From Holophagaceae bacterium (GTDB taxonomy: Bacteria; Acidobacteriota; Holophagae; Holophagales; Holophagaceae), in assembly GCA_013334395.1 (NCBI GenBank), contig JAAXXS010000001.1:40723-104722 (forward strand): a DNA stretch of 64,000 nt. Direction: 5' to 3'. A program made the translations under genes and the position numbers. This document shows, in pieces, positions 27,292 through 36,740 of this stretch. The first letter of the stretch is position 1; each line of letters opens with the position of its first letter. The notes beneath the pieces are model-generated. The model saw only the letters and a program-made list of their open reading frames with translations, was not told where the DNA came from and made no database searches.

Positions 27292-29429
27292 ATGCTCGCC
27301 TGAGTTCCTTGCTGGTTGCAGGGGGCGTGGTCCTGGCGGGGATCCACCCGGGGTCCCTCCATGCCTCTCCTGCCCTGGAGACGGCCACCCGCAAAGCCAC
27401 TCTCGTGTCTGCCGCGCTGGAGCCCGATGGCGTTGGTGCCAGACTCCTGCTCCGCGTGCCTGGGTTGACCTCCAGGCCCGGGGTTCAGGTGCTGCCCAAC
27501 CCTGCCCGGGTGGTGGTGGACCTGCCCGGCGTGGATCGGGGAACGGCCGTCACTCGCCAGGATCTGAACCTGCTGATGCACCCTCTGATTCAGAAGGTGC
27601 GACTCGCCCAGTTCACACCTGAGCCCAAGCCGGTGACCCGGATGGTCCTGGAGGTCGTTCCCGGCACCCAGGTCCTCGTGGAGGTCACCGCGGAGGGCGT
27701 CCAGGTGCTCCTGACACCTGGTGAAGGTCGCGTCCAGGCACGCTTTGAGGCCCTCCCCCGTCCCCAGGCTCCCGTGGCATCCCCGGTGACCGCCTCCGAG
27801 GTCGTTTCGCTGCTGGCGTCCTTCGAGGTGGCCCCGCTTCCTGCCCCGGCCCCCGTGATCACGCCCGAGCCCGCCCCGGTCGTGGTTGCCAAGGCCGTCC
27901 CGCCTCCCGTGGAAGCACCGGCGGCCCCCGCCGTCGTCGCTGAGCCGAAGGTGGTGGCCCTGAAGCCCCTGGCACCGCTCCCCGCCGTCGGGGGTGCTTT
28001 CCAGCTGCTGCCCCAGGTGGCCGCGGCGACACTGCTGCCGGTGGCCACCCCGAACGCAGTCCAGGTGCCCGAGCCCGAGAAACCCCGTGCAGCCGCCCCG
28101 ATCCGGTCCTCGAGCCGCACCCTGGGTGAGAGCCAGGCCAAATACACCGGCTCCAAGATCACCATCGACCTGCAGAACACCGAGATCCGGGACTTCATCC
28201 GCATCCTCGCGGATACCGGCAAGCTCAACCTGGTCATGGACCCCGATGTCCAGGGCAGTGCCGGCTTCAAGTTCACCGACACCCCCTGGGATCAGGTGCT
28301 CGACGTCGTCCTCAAGAACTCGGGCCTGGGCAAGGAAGTCCAGAATGGCGTGCTGCGCGTCGCCAAGGTCGACAAGCTCCAGAAGGAAGAAGAAGAGCGC
28401 AAGAAGCTGGATGAGATCAAGGCGCTGGCCGGGGAGCTCCAGACCATCACGCGCCCCCTCTCCTACGCGAAGGTCGGCGAGGTCCAGAAGATCCTCAAGG
28501 ACATCCTCTCCAAGCGCGGCTCCGCCATCCTCGATGAGCGCACGAACACCCTGATCATCACAGACCTGCCGCACCGCATCCCGGTCATCGAGGACCTGAT
28601 CCAGACCCTCGACGTCCAGATCCAGCAGGTGCAGATCGAAGCCCGGGTGGTCGAAGCCAACAAGGACTGGCAGCGCCAGTTCGGCGTGAAGTGGCCCACC
28701 TCCAACAACGGGGATGTCGCCCTGACCAGCGGCGGCACTACCAGCACGACGACACCCTGGGTGGGCACCACCGCACCCTTCTGGAACGGCACCACGGGCC
28801 TCAGCAAGCCGGCCTCCGGCCAGCAGGGTGCCATCGCCTGGAACCCTGGCAAGGATGGCGTCACCTCCATTGCGGCTCCCGCCGGAGAGCTCTGGCTGTC
28901 GTTCCTGAGCAACCGGTTCAGCATCAACGCGGTCCTGCAGGCCCTCGAGAGCGAAGGCACCGTGAAGATCGTGTCCTCGCCCAAGATCGTGACCCAGAAC
29001 AACAAGAAGGCCACGATCCTCAGTGGCGAGAAGATCCCCTATCCCACCCAGCAGGGCGGGGCCCAAGGCGGTGCCATCACCGTGGCCTTCATCGACGCGA
29101 ACCTGCAGCTGGATGTCACGCCCCAGATCACCAACGAGGGCACCATCATCATGGACATCAAGCTGGAGAAGGCCGAGGCCGACTTCAGCCGCACCGTGAA
29201 CGGCACCCCCACCATCCTCCGGAAGGCCCTGGAGACCCAGATGCTGGTCCGGGATGGCGGCACGGCTGTGCTGGGCGGCGTCTACATCACCAACTCCACG
29301 GTCGGCACCGCCGGTGTGCCCTTCCTCGCAAAGCTGCCGATCATCGGCTTCCTCTTCCGCAAGGACACCAAGCAGGAGAAGAATGCCGAGCTGCTGATCT
29401 TCATCACCCCCAGGATCCTCCGCCAGTAG
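27288..29429 (+). CDS. pilQ: Type IV pilus secretin PilQ
   Basis: AMIN-like N-terminus, VDLQNTEIRDFIRILADTGKLN-type domain, secretin C-terminus ending LLIFITPRILRQ. Confidence 0.94.
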   Translation: MNARLSSLLVAGGVVLAGIHPGSLHASPALETATRKATLVSAALEPDGVGARLLLRVPGLTSRPGVQVLPNPARVVVDLPGVDRGTAVTRQDLNLLMHPLIQKVRLAQFTPEPKPVTRMVLEVVPGTQVLVEVTAEGVQVLLTPGEGRVQARFEALPRPQAPVASPVTASEVVSLLASFEVAPLPAPAPVITPEPAPVVVAKAVPPPVEAPAAPAVVAEPKVVALKPLAPLPAVGGAFQLLPQVAAATLLPVATPNAVQVPEPEKPRAAAPIRSSSRTLGESQAKYTGSKITIDLQNTEIRDFIRILADTGKLNLVMDPDVQGSAGFKFTDTPWDQVLDVVLKNSGLGKEVQNGVLRVAKVDKLQKEEEERKKLDEIKALAGELQTITRPLSYAKVGEVQKILKDILSKRGSAILDERTNTLIITDLPHRIPVIEDLIQTLDVQIQQVQIEARVVEANKDWQRQFGVKWPTSNNGDVALTSGGTTSTTTPWVGTTAPFWNGTTGLSKPASGQQGAIAWNPGKDGVTSIAAPAGELWLSFLSNRFSINAVLQALESEGTVKIVSSPKIVTQNNKKATILSGEKIPYPTQQGGAQGGAITVAFIDANLQLDVTPQITNEGTIIMDIKLEKAEADFSRTVNGTPTILRKALETQMLVRDGGTAVLGGVYITNSTVGTAGVPFLAKLPIIGFLFRKDTKQEKNAELLIFITPRILRQ

Positions 29430-29442
29430 GCGGGATCCCATC

Positions 29443-29477
29443 CATAAGAACGGCCCCGATTCGGGGCCGTTCTTATG
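29443..29477 (+). terminator. Intrinsic-terminator-like hairpin after pilQ (17-bp perfect arms)
   Basis: CATAAGAACGGCCCCGA / TCGGGGCCGTTCTTATG. Confidence 0.8.
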
Positions 29478-29493
29478 TCTATGAAAGGGAAAA

Positions 29494-29694
29494 CTACTTG
29501 GCGATGGGCAGGGTGCGGACCAAGCGCTTGCAGCTGTTGCAGAGCAGGGTGAAGTTGTCGGACTGCTCCATGTGGTATTTGAAGCCCGGGTCCTCGTCCA
29601 CCTTCTCCATGTGTCCAAAGTGGTATTCGGCGATGCGCACGCTCTGGGGGGCGGTCAGATCGGCGCCGCAGTGGGTGCAGGAGATGGCGGCCAT
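29494..29694 (-). CDS. 66-aa zinc-ribbon-like small protein
   Basis: MAAISCTHCGADL...FTLLCNSCKRLVRTLPIAK: two CxxC pairs. Confidence 0.55.
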   Translation of the reverse strand: MAAISCTHCGADLTAPQSVRIAEYHFGHMEKVDEDPGFKYHMEQSDNFTLLCNSCKRLVRTLPIAK

Positions 29695-29719
29695 GCTTGC
29701 TCCTCGGGAAGGCTGGGGG

Positions 29720-29872
29720 TCAGGAAAGGAAGAATTTCCAGAGCACCCAGCTTAACAGAGCCAGGGCGGCGAGGCCGACGAAGACCCGCAGCAGCACCTT
29801 TCCGAGCTGATATGCGACATAGATCACGAAGAGGGTCACCGCAGCGGCGAGCACCAGCTGGAGGTTGCTCAT
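29720..29872 (-). CDS. Small (50 aa) membrane protein
   Basis: MSNLQLVLAAAVTLFVIYVAYQLGKVLLRVFVGLAALALLSWVLWKFFLS; in-frame tail of ORF 29720..30679(-); overlaps next upstream gene. Confidence 0.5.
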   Translation of the reverse strand: MSNLQLVLAAAVTLFVIYVAYQLGKVLLRVFVGLAALALLSWVLWKFFLS

Positions 29873-30738
29873 GAGCGCCGCCCCTGGGGATCCCACGGGA
29901 AGAAGCCGCTGCCGCGCTTGAGGCCCAGCGAGCCTTCTGCGGCCTTCGACACCAGGATCCCGGGGGGGCGGAAGCGCTCCTCGCCTGCGTCGGCCAGCCC
30001 CTCGGCGATGCGCAGGCGGAGGTCGAGCCCGATGCGGTCCGACAGTTCCAGGGGCCCCACGGGGTGACCGTAGCCGAGGGTCATGAGGGCGTCCAGGTCC
30101 TCGGCGGAAGCCACCCCGTCCTCCAGGAGCCGCATGGCCTCCAGGCCCTGGGCCAGGGCCATGCGGGCCGCAGCGAAGCCCGGCTGGTCCCGGACCTGCA
30201 CCACCCGCTTGCGGAGGGCTTGGCCCAGGGCCCGAGTCCGCGCCACCAGCCTCTCCGGGGTGCCGGGCGCCACGCCCATCTCCACCACGGCCATCCGGGG
30301 CACGGGCACGAAGAGGTGGAACCCCACGAGCCGGTCCGGCAGTCCCGCCGCCAGGGCCAGGCTGGAGATCCGCAGAGATGAGGTCCCGGAGAGCAGCAGG
30401 AGCTCCGGGGCGCCCCAGCGGGCGGCCGTGGCTAGGGCAGGGGTCTTGGCGGCCGGGTCCTCGGGAAGGGCCTCCAGGAAGGCGCTGACGCCCTCCAGGG
30501 CCTCGCGGGCAAAGACCCGGCCTGTGAGGCGCGCTTCTACTTCCCAGCGCGCCTCGGGGCTCAGGCGACCCTTGGCGACCGCCTGGTCCCAGCGGCGCTG
30601 GATGATCAGGCGCCCCGCCTCGGCATGGTCCTGATCCCGCCCCAGCAGGCGCGTCTCCAGGCCGCACTCGGCGGCCCACTGGGCCAGGGAAAGGCCCAGG
30701 GTGCCGGGGCCGAGAATCGCGAGGGGGCCTTCGGTCAT
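29869..30738 (-). CDS. 3-hydroxyacyl-CoA dehydrogenase
   Basis: AILGPGTLGLSLAQWAAECGLETRLLGRD (Rossmann); DQPGFAAARM; TLGYGHPVGPLELSDRIGLD. Confidence 0.87.
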   Translation of the reverse strand: MTEGPLAILGPGTLGLSLAQWAAECGLETRLLGRDQDHAEAGRLIIQRRWDQAVAKGRLSPEARWEVEARLTGRVFAREALEGVSAFLEALPEDPAAKTPALATAARWGAPELLLLSGTSSLRISSLALAAGLPDRLVGFHLFVPVPRMAVVEMGVAPGTPERLVARTRALGQALRKRVVQVRDQPGFAAARMALAQGLEAMRLLEDGVASAEDLDALMTLGYGHPVGPLELSDRIGLDLRLRIAEGLADAGEERFRPPGILVSKAAEGSLGLKRGSGFFPWDPQGRRS

Positions 30739-30825
30739 GGATTTGAGTCTCCTCCCGCTATGATGAACGGAAAGGGCCTCCTTGACGTCCCCCAACCAGC
30801 CCAATCCCCGGGGCCTTCCTGCGCC

Positions 30826-31746
30826 ATGCTCATCGACTACGCCGCCATCACGCATCCGGGCAAGGTCCGGAAGAATAACGAGGACGCTTACCTGCTGAGC
30901 GCGCTGGACGGCGATGAGCCCATCCTGAATGGCCCCATCCGGCCCCTGAGCGTGGCGGAACCGGGCCTCCTCGTGGCGGTGGCGGACGGCATGGGCGGCG
31001 CTGCGGCGGGCGAGGTGGCCAGCCACGAAGGCCTGGCCGCAGTCTCGCTCTTCCTCTTCGGCCACTGGGGTCAGCTCGGAGCCGCCGCCCGGCAGGAGCT
31101 GCTGCTGGTCCAGGCCCTGCGGACGGCCGTGACGCAGGCGAGCGCCGCGGTCCTGCGCTACTCCGACGATGACCGCACCGTGCGGGGCATGGGCTCGACC
31201 CTCACGGCCGCCGTGCTCTGGAACGGCTGCGCCTACCTGGCTCAGATCGGCGATTCCCGGGCCTATCTCGTGCGGGAAGGCCAGCTGCACCAGCTGACCG
31301 AGGACCAGACCCTGGTGAACGACCTCGTGGCCCAGGGCACCCTCACCCTTGAGCAGGCCCGGGTCCATCCCCAGCGCAACATGATCACCCAGGCCCTGGG
31401 CTCGCCCCAGGCGTTGCGGGTGGCAGTGGCCCGGCTGCCCCTGCGCCGGGGCGATCAGCTGCTCTTCTGCTCCGACGGTCTCCACGGCGAGGTCCCCAAC
31501 CACCAGCTGCGCGAGCTGCTGAGTCGGGGCGACCCGCCCCAGCAGGCCCTGGAGCTGCTGGTGGAAGCGGCCCTCGACTCGGGTGGCCGGGACAACATCA
31601 CGGGCGTCCTGCTTTCGCTCCAGGATCCGGCCCTGCCGCTCCCGAAGTCCGGCGAGTCGCCCGGTCTCAGGTTCCTGGATCCCGACCGGGCCGAGCTTGG
31701 TTTCTGGGACCGGGTCTGTGCTTTCTTCAAGGGCGGTGCATCATGA
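30826..31746 (+). CDS. PP2C-family Ser/Thr phosphatase (second copy)
   Basis: THPGKVRKNNEDAYLL, VADGMGGAAAGEVASHEG, QIGDSRAYLVR, GGRDNITGVLL. Confidence 0.92.
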   Translation: MLIDYAAITHPGKVRKNNEDAYLLSALDGDEPILNGPIRPLSVAEPGLLVAVADGMGGAAAGEVASHEGLAAVSLFLFGHWGQLGAAARQELLLVQALRTAVTQASAAVLRYSDDDRTVRGMGSTLTAAVLWNGCAYLAQIGDSRAYLVREGQLHQLTEDQTLVNDLVAQGTLTLEQARVHPQRNMITQALGSPQALRVAVARLPLRRGDQLLFCSDGLHGEVPNHQLRELLSRGDPPQQALELLVEAALDSGGRDNITGVLLSLQDPALPLPKSGESPGLRFLDPDRAELGFWDRVCAFFKGGAS

Positions 31747-32354
31747 GCATCCTGCAGGGGACCGTGTCCCTCAAACGCTTTCTGGTCCTGGGGCCGGTGC
31801 CGGATGAGAAGGATCTCCAGACCGGGCTGGAACAGGATCAGTTCCGCTCCTTCATGGACGGGATCGAGGAGGAGCGCGTGGGCTGGTGCGACTGGCGGAA
31901 CCCGCTGATCACGCCCCCGGACGAGAACTGGGTCGGCCAGGAGCGCTTCGCCGTCTTCGCCCTGCGCATCGACACGCGGCGGGTGCCGCCCACGCTTCTC
32001 AAGGCCCACGTGGACCTGCGGCTCCAGGCCCTGCAGAAGGAGAAGGACCTCACCTTCGTCGGCAAGGAGGCCCGCATCTCCCTCGCCGATGAAGTGAAGG
32101 TCGAGCTGCTGAGCAAGGTCCTGCCCACGCCCAGGGTGGTGGAGGTGGCCTGGGACCTGAAGGGCGGCATCCTCTGGACCACCGCCTCCTCCGCGAAGGC
32201 GCAGGGGGTCCTGTCGGGCCTGTTCATCAAGTCCTTCGGCTGCGAGATCCACCCCCTGGCGCCCCTGGTGCTGTCGGGCCGGCTCTGTCCGGACCTGTCC
32301 GTGGAAGCGTTGGTGGCCCTGGATCCGCTGGATCTCGAACTCGAGGAGGCCTGA
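31743..32354 (+). CDS. RdgC-like protein, N-terminal part
   Basis: RRVPPTLLKAHVDLRLQALQKEKDLTFVGKEARISLADEVKVELLSKVLPTPRVVEVAWDLKGGILWTTASSAKAQ resembles RdgC core. Confidence 0.55.
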   Translation: MSILQGTVSLKRFLVLGPVPDEKDLQTGLEQDQFRSFMDGIEEERVGWCDWRNPLITPPDENWVGQERFAVFALRIDTRRVPPTLLKAHVDLRLQALQKEKDLTFVGKEARISLADEVKVELLSKVLPTPRVVEVAWDLKGGILWTTASSAKAQGVLSGLFIKSFGCEIHPLAPLVLSGRLCPDLSVEALVALDPLDLELEEA

Positions 32355-32355
32355 G

Positions 32356-32916
32356 GTGAAGCCTCTAGAGCTATTGGAACAGGGCCGCTTCCTGGGGGAG
32401 GAATTCCTCCTCTGGCTGTGGATGCGCAGCATGACCGAAGGCGGTGCCAGCGGCGAGGAGGGCGACGGCTCCGGCTGCTTCGTGGATGACGCCATCCAGC
32501 TGGCCTCCGAGCGTGGCGAGGTGAAGGAGATCTCCCTGCGCAAGGGCAATCCCTCCGAGAGCCGCGAGGCCTTCGAGGCCCTCAGCCGCGGCATGCGCCC
32601 GGCCAAGATGAAGCTCCGGATCCTCTCCGGCGACCTGGAATGGGTGTTCACCATCAACGCGACCACCCTCGACATGGGCACGCTGAAGCTGCCCGCCAGC
32701 ACCGGCAAGGCCCCCCACGAGCGGCTCCACGACCGCCTCTTCCTCCTGGAGGAGGGTGCCGGCCACCTGGAGCGCCGCCTGAAGCTGTTCCTCCGGGAGC
32801 GCTCCGGGGACCCCGGGACCCTGCAGGATCAGCTGCGGGCCTGGGTTCTGGCCGGACGTGCCGGAGAAGCCCTGCCTGCGGACGAGGCCGGAAGCGAGGC
32901 GCCGTGGGAGGCCTGA
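32356..32916 (+). CDS. Hypothetical protein resembling RdgC C-terminal region
   Basis: GTG start 1 nt after the stop of the preceding ORF; LGEEFLLWLWMRSMTEG...VKEISLRKGNPSESREAFEALSRGMRPAKMKLRILSGDLEWVFTINATTLDMGTLKLP. Confidence 0.45.
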   Translation: MKPLELLEQGRFLGEEFLLWLWMRSMTEGGASGEEGDGSGCFVDDAIQLASERGEVKEISLRKGNPSESREAFEALSRGMRPAKMKLRILSGDLEWVFTINATTLDMGTLKLPASTGKAPHERLHDRLFLLEEGAGHLERRLKLFLRERSGDPGTLQDQLRAWVLAGRAGEALPADEAGSEAPWEA

Positions 32917-34568
32917 GCCTCCTGCTGCTGCCCGCCCTCTTCGCCGCTCCCGCGGCGCAGGAACCCCCGCCAGTGCTGGCCCAGGCCCGCACCCCCGAGG
33001 GGCGCCCCATCCTCCTGCGGCTCCAGTTCCGCCGGGGCCTGAGTGTCGAAGGCAAGGCGCTGCCCCGGGCCTTTCTGGGGAAGGGCGCGGACGCCGGCGG
33101 TTGGGTCCCCTTCGAGGCCCTGAGTCCCGAGGGCAAGCGCTGGTCCCTGGCGGCCCTGTTTCCCCAGGACCAGTGGCGGCAGGATGAGGTGCGGCACCGG
33201 GTCAGCCACCCCGATGTCGAGTCCGTGTGGACTCTGGCAGCCCTCTTCACCGGGCACGGCCAGAACTACGACCGCCTCATGGCCGCGAACCCCGAGCTGC
33301 CCGAGAAGCTGCGGGAGGGGGACCTGTGGCGCATCCCGCAGAGCCTGCTCTCAGCGGACCTCGGCGGCCCTGGCCGGACCCCCGACCGCACCCAGCCCGA
33401 GGACGCCCTGGACGACGAGGCCCGCGTCGCGGCCTACCGGGCGCTGCTCTCCTTCAGCGAGGATGGCCTCGGAAAGTTCGCGGCCTACCGTCTCCGCAAG
33501 GGCGAGGCCCTCTACTCCAGCGTGGTCATCCGCTACACCGACCGCGTGGACCCCAAGGGCGTGAACGAACTGGCGGACCTCATCGCCCGCCGCAGCGGCA
33601 TCGACGACGTCCGCAGCATCCAGCCCGGCCAGCTCATCAAGATCCCGCTGGCCTACCTGGCCGATCCCTTCCAGTCCGAGGGCAGCTCCGAGCTGGCCGA
33701 GGAGCGGGAGGTCCGCGCCGAGGTGCGGCGCACCGTCCGCGTGGACGCGGGGCCCAAGCTCAAGGGCGTCTGCATCGTCCTGGACGCCGGTCACGGCGGT
33801 GTGGATCCGGGCGCCCGGGCCAACGGCATCTGGGAATCGGATTACGTCTATGACATCTCGATGCGGGTGCGCCGTCTCCTGGAGCAGGAGACGGACGCGC
33901 AGGTGAGCAGCACCATCCGCTACCCCGGGCTCGGCTTCCGCAATCGCGAAGAGATCCGCACCCCCAGCCGCGCGGCGGAGATCCTCACCACGCCGCCCTT
34001 TGCCGTGGACGGGGAGAGCCCCTCGGCCGTCAGCGTCCACCTCCGCTGGGTGCTGGCCAACGACCTCTTCGCCAGCTTCCGGAAGGCCAACGGCGATGCC
34101 CAGAAGACCCTCTTCCTGAGCTTCCACGCGGACAGCCTGCACCCCTCGGCCCGGGGCTCCATGATCTACGTGCCCAGCGCGGCCCTGGTGCCCTCCAGCT
34201 TCGGCCTGGGGGCCTCCTCCACCGGGCGGGTCGCCGAGGGCCGCCGCTCGGGCCGGGTCACGTTCTCGGGCAAGGAGAAGCTGCAGGGCGAGGCCCGCAG
34301 CCGCCAGTTCTCCGAGGCCCTGCTGAAGGCCCTGGAGCAGGACCGCATCCCCATCCACGCCAACCGGCCCATCCGGAACGTCATCCACCGGAGCGGCGGG
34401 AAGTGGGTGCCCGCGGTCATCCGCTACAGCACCGGCGCCACCAAGGTGCTCGTGGAGGTGGCCAACCTCACCAACGAGGAGGATGCCGCCAACCTGCGGG
34501 ATCCCGGCTTCCGGGAGCGCTACGCGGGGGCCGTGGTGGACGCGATCCGGGCCTACTACCGGAAATAG
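32904..34568 (+). CDS. N-acetylmuramoyl-L-alanine amidase (amidase_3) with N-terminal LysM-like repeats
   Basis: VCIVLDAGHGGVDPGARANGIWESDYVYDISMRVRRLLEQ; LSFHADSLHPSARGSMIYV; GTG start inferred. Confidence 0.85.
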   Translation: MGGLSLLLLPALFAAPAAQEPPPVLAQARTPEGRPILLRLQFRRGLSVEGKALPRAFLGKGADAGGWVPFEALSPEGKRWSLAALFPQDQWRQDEVRHRVSHPDVESVWTLAALFTGHGQNYDRLMAANPELPEKLREGDLWRIPQSLLSADLGGPGRTPDRTQPEDALDDEARVAAYRALLSFSEDGLGKFAAYRLRKGEALYSSVVIRYTDRVDPKGVNELADLIARRSGIDDVRSIQPGQLIKIPLAYLADPFQSEGSSELAEEREVRAEVRRTVRVDAGPKLKGVCIVLDAGHGGVDPGARANGIWESDYVYDISMRVRRLLEQETDAQVSSTIRYPGLGFRNREEIRTPSRAAEILTTPPFAVDGESPSAVSVHLRWVLANDLFASFRKANGDAQKTLFLSFHADSLHPSARGSMIYVPSAALVPSSFGLGASSTGRVAEGRRSGRVTFSGKEKLQGEARSRQFSEALLKALEQDRIPIHANRPIRNVIHRSGGKWVPAVIRYSTGATKVLVEVANLTNEEDAANLRDPGFRERYAGAVVDAIRAYYRK

Positions 34569-34576
34569 CACCTGCG

Positions 34577-34603
34577 TTCGCAGGCGCCTTTCGCGCCTGC
34601 GAA
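34577..34603. terminator. Hairpin after amidase gene (11-bp arms)
   Basis: TTCGCAGGCGC-ctttc-GCGCCTGCGAA. Confidence 0.55.
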
Positions 34604-34633
34604 AAGACACCAGAATGGAGGGTGGAGGATCCG

Positions 34634-35047
34634 ATGCGGTGGCTCCTGGTGGTGTTCCTTCTGATGGCGGGTCTCGGCTGCCGGAAGCCCGAGCCGGTCG
34701 CCTCGCCCCAGGCCCGGCTGGTGGTGCGGTTCCTGGACCGCGATGCGGTGCTGGAGCTGGCTGCCAGCCCTGCCGAGGGACCCTGGCGGGTCATGAACGC
34801 GGGCCAGTGGGAGCTCCTGGAGGTGCGCTGGAAGGCGGGCGCCCCGAGCATCGGCGCCGCCGTGGTGGGCCGCACGGCCCCGGACTGGGTGCTGCTGGAG
34901 GATCCCGCCCTGGACACGCACCGGGTCGTCATGCGCGGTCCCGGCCCCGAGGAACTGGCCCAGCGGAACCAGCGCATGGACCCCGACGAGCGCGACGCCA
35001 TGGCCCTGCTGGGCGTGCTCTGGGTGCTGGGGTGGGCCCGGCGCTGA
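34634..35047 (+). CDS. Small lipoprotein
   Basis: MRWLLVVFLLMAGLGCRKPEPVA: lipobox. Confidence 0.55.
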   Translation: MRWLLVVFLLMAGLGCRKPEPVASPQARLVVRFLDRDAVLELAASPAEGPWRVMNAGQWELLEVRWKAGAPSIGAAVVGRTAPDWVLLEDPALDTHRVVMRGPGPEELAQRNQRMDPDERDAMALLGVLWVLGWARR

Positions 35048-35051
35048 CGCC

Positions 35052-36206
35052 TCAGCCCTTCAGCGCCTCGCGGGCGGCGAGCACCTTGGCCAGGGCGGCT
35101 TCGGGGGTGTCGGCCAGGGCGGTGAGGTGGCCCATCTTGCGGCCGGGGCGGGCTTCGAGCTTGCCGTAGAGGTGAAGCTTCACGTCCCGGTGGGCGAGGA
35201 TCCGCTCCCAGGGCGGCTCGCCCGTGGCGGGCCAGAGGTCCCCCAGCAGGTTGGCCATGGCCGCCGGTCGCAGCAGGGCGGTGTCGCCCAGGGGCAGGCC
35301 GCAGACGGCGCGCACCTGCTGCTCGAACTGGCTGGTGACGCAGGCGTCGATGGTGGCGTGGCCGCTGTTGTGGGGGCGCGGCGCCAGCTCATTGACCAGC
35401 AACGCGCCGCCGGGCTTGAGGAAGAACTCCACCGTGAGCATGCCGACCACCCCCAGGGCCGCGGCGATCTCCAGGGCCATGGCCTGGGCCCGCGCCGCCA
35501 CGTCGGCCGGGATCCGGGCCGGGAAGACGGTGGTGTCCAGGATGTGGTTCCGGTGGGCGTTCTCGGCCACGGGCCAGACGCAGGACTCCCCGGTTTCGGA
35601 GCGGGCACAGATGACGCTGCACTCCAGCTCGAAGGGCACCCAGGCCTCGAGGATGCCCTGCTGCGGGCCCAGGGCCTCGATGGCCGGGGCCAGGTCCGCG
35701 AGGGTGGTGAGCTTCTGCTGGCCCTTGCCGTCGTAGCCGAAGCTGGCGGTCTTGAGCACGGCGGGCAGGCCCAGGTCCGCCACGGCGGCCTGGAGGTCCG
35801 TCAGGCTGTCGATGGACCGGAAGGGGGTCACGGGAAAGCCATGCTCCGCCAGGAACGTCTTCTCCCGCAGGCGATGCTGCACCGTGTGGAGCACGCTCGC
35901 CGCCGGGTGCATGGGGCGCAGGCCCGCCACCGCAGCCAGGGTCTCCGCGGGGATGTTCTCGAACTCGACGGTGACCACGTCCACACCCCGGGCCAGCGCC
36001 TTGGCGGCATAGACATCGTTGTAGGCGGCCCGGATCTCCAGGTCCGCCACCTGCCCCGCGGGGCAGTCGTGGCCCGGGTCCAGGGCGTGGACCCGGAAGC
36101 CCAGGTTGCGGGCGGCCAGGGTGAACATGCGGCCCAGCTGGCCGCCGCCAAGCAGGCCCAGGGCGGCACCGGGGCGGATGGGGGTGGACTTCGGTGCATC
36201 GGCCAT
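35052..36206 (-). CDS. purK: 5-(carboxyamino)imidazole ribonucleotide synthase
   Basis: LGLLGGGQLGRMFTLAARNLGFRVHALDP; ATP-grasp motifs; NELAPRPHNSGHATIDAC. Confidence 0.94.
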   Translation of the reverse strand: MADAPKSTPIRPGAALGLLGGGQLGRMFTLAARNLGFRVHALDPGHDCPAGQVADLEIRAAYNDVYAAKALARGVDVVTVEFENIPAETLAAVAGLRPMHPAASVLHTVQHRLREKTFLAEHGFPVTPFRSIDSLTDLQAAVADLGLPAVLKTASFGYDGKGQQKLTTLADLAPAIEALGPQQGILEAWVPFELECSVICARSETGESCVWPVAENAHRNHILDTTVFPARIPADVAARAQAMALEIAAALGVVGMLTVEFFLKPGGALLVNELAPRPHNSGHATIDACVTSQFEQQVRAVCGLPLGDTALLRPAAMANLLGDLWPATGEPPWERILAHRDVKLHLYGKLEARPGRKMGHLTALADTPEAALAKVLAAREALKG

Positions 36207-36254
36207 GAAGCATTGTGGCATTCTCGGAACAGAACGACGAACGGAGGCCTCCGC

Positions 36255-36740
36255 ATGGATCACGTCCACCTGATCACCCTGTCGGACCGGGCCTCCCGCG
36301 GCGAATACCAGGACCAGTCCACGCCCCTGCTGGCGGAGTGGCTGAAGGGGCAGGGGGTCCAGACCGTGACCGCGGCGCTGCTGCCCGACGAGCCGGACCA
36401 GCTGGAGCAGGACCTGCGCCGCCAGGTGGCGGCGGGGACCCCGCTGGTGCTCACCTGCGGCGGCACGGGGTTCGGCACCCGGGACACCACGCCGGAAGCC
36501 ACCCGGGGCGTCATCGAGCGCGAGGCCCCCGGCATCTGCGAGCTCATCCGGGCCCGGGGCGGGCACCCCCTCGCCTTCGCCAGCCGGGCCGTCTGCGGCA
36601 TCGCCGGCCACACCGTGATCCTGAACCTGTCGGGCCGGCCCGCGGCGGCCCTGGAGCAGATCCAGCTGGCCTGGCCCCTGCTCGCCCACGCCGTGGGGGT
36701 CCTGCGCAAGGAGAGCAATGCCGGGGGGCCCTGCACGTGA
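36255..36740 (+). CDS. Molybdopterin adenylyltransferase/MoaB-Mog family
   Basis: LITLSDRASRGEYQDQSTPLL; LVLTCGGTGFGTRDTTPEAT; ILNLSGRPAAALEQI. Confidence 0.88.
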   Translation: MDHVHLITLSDRASRGEYQDQSTPLLAEWLKGQGVQTVTAALLPDEPDQLEQDLRRQVAAGTPLVLTCGGTGFGTRDTTPEATRGVIEREAPGICELIRARGGHPLAFASRAVCGIAGHTVILNLSGRPAAALEQIQLAWPLLAHAVGVLRKESNAGGPCT

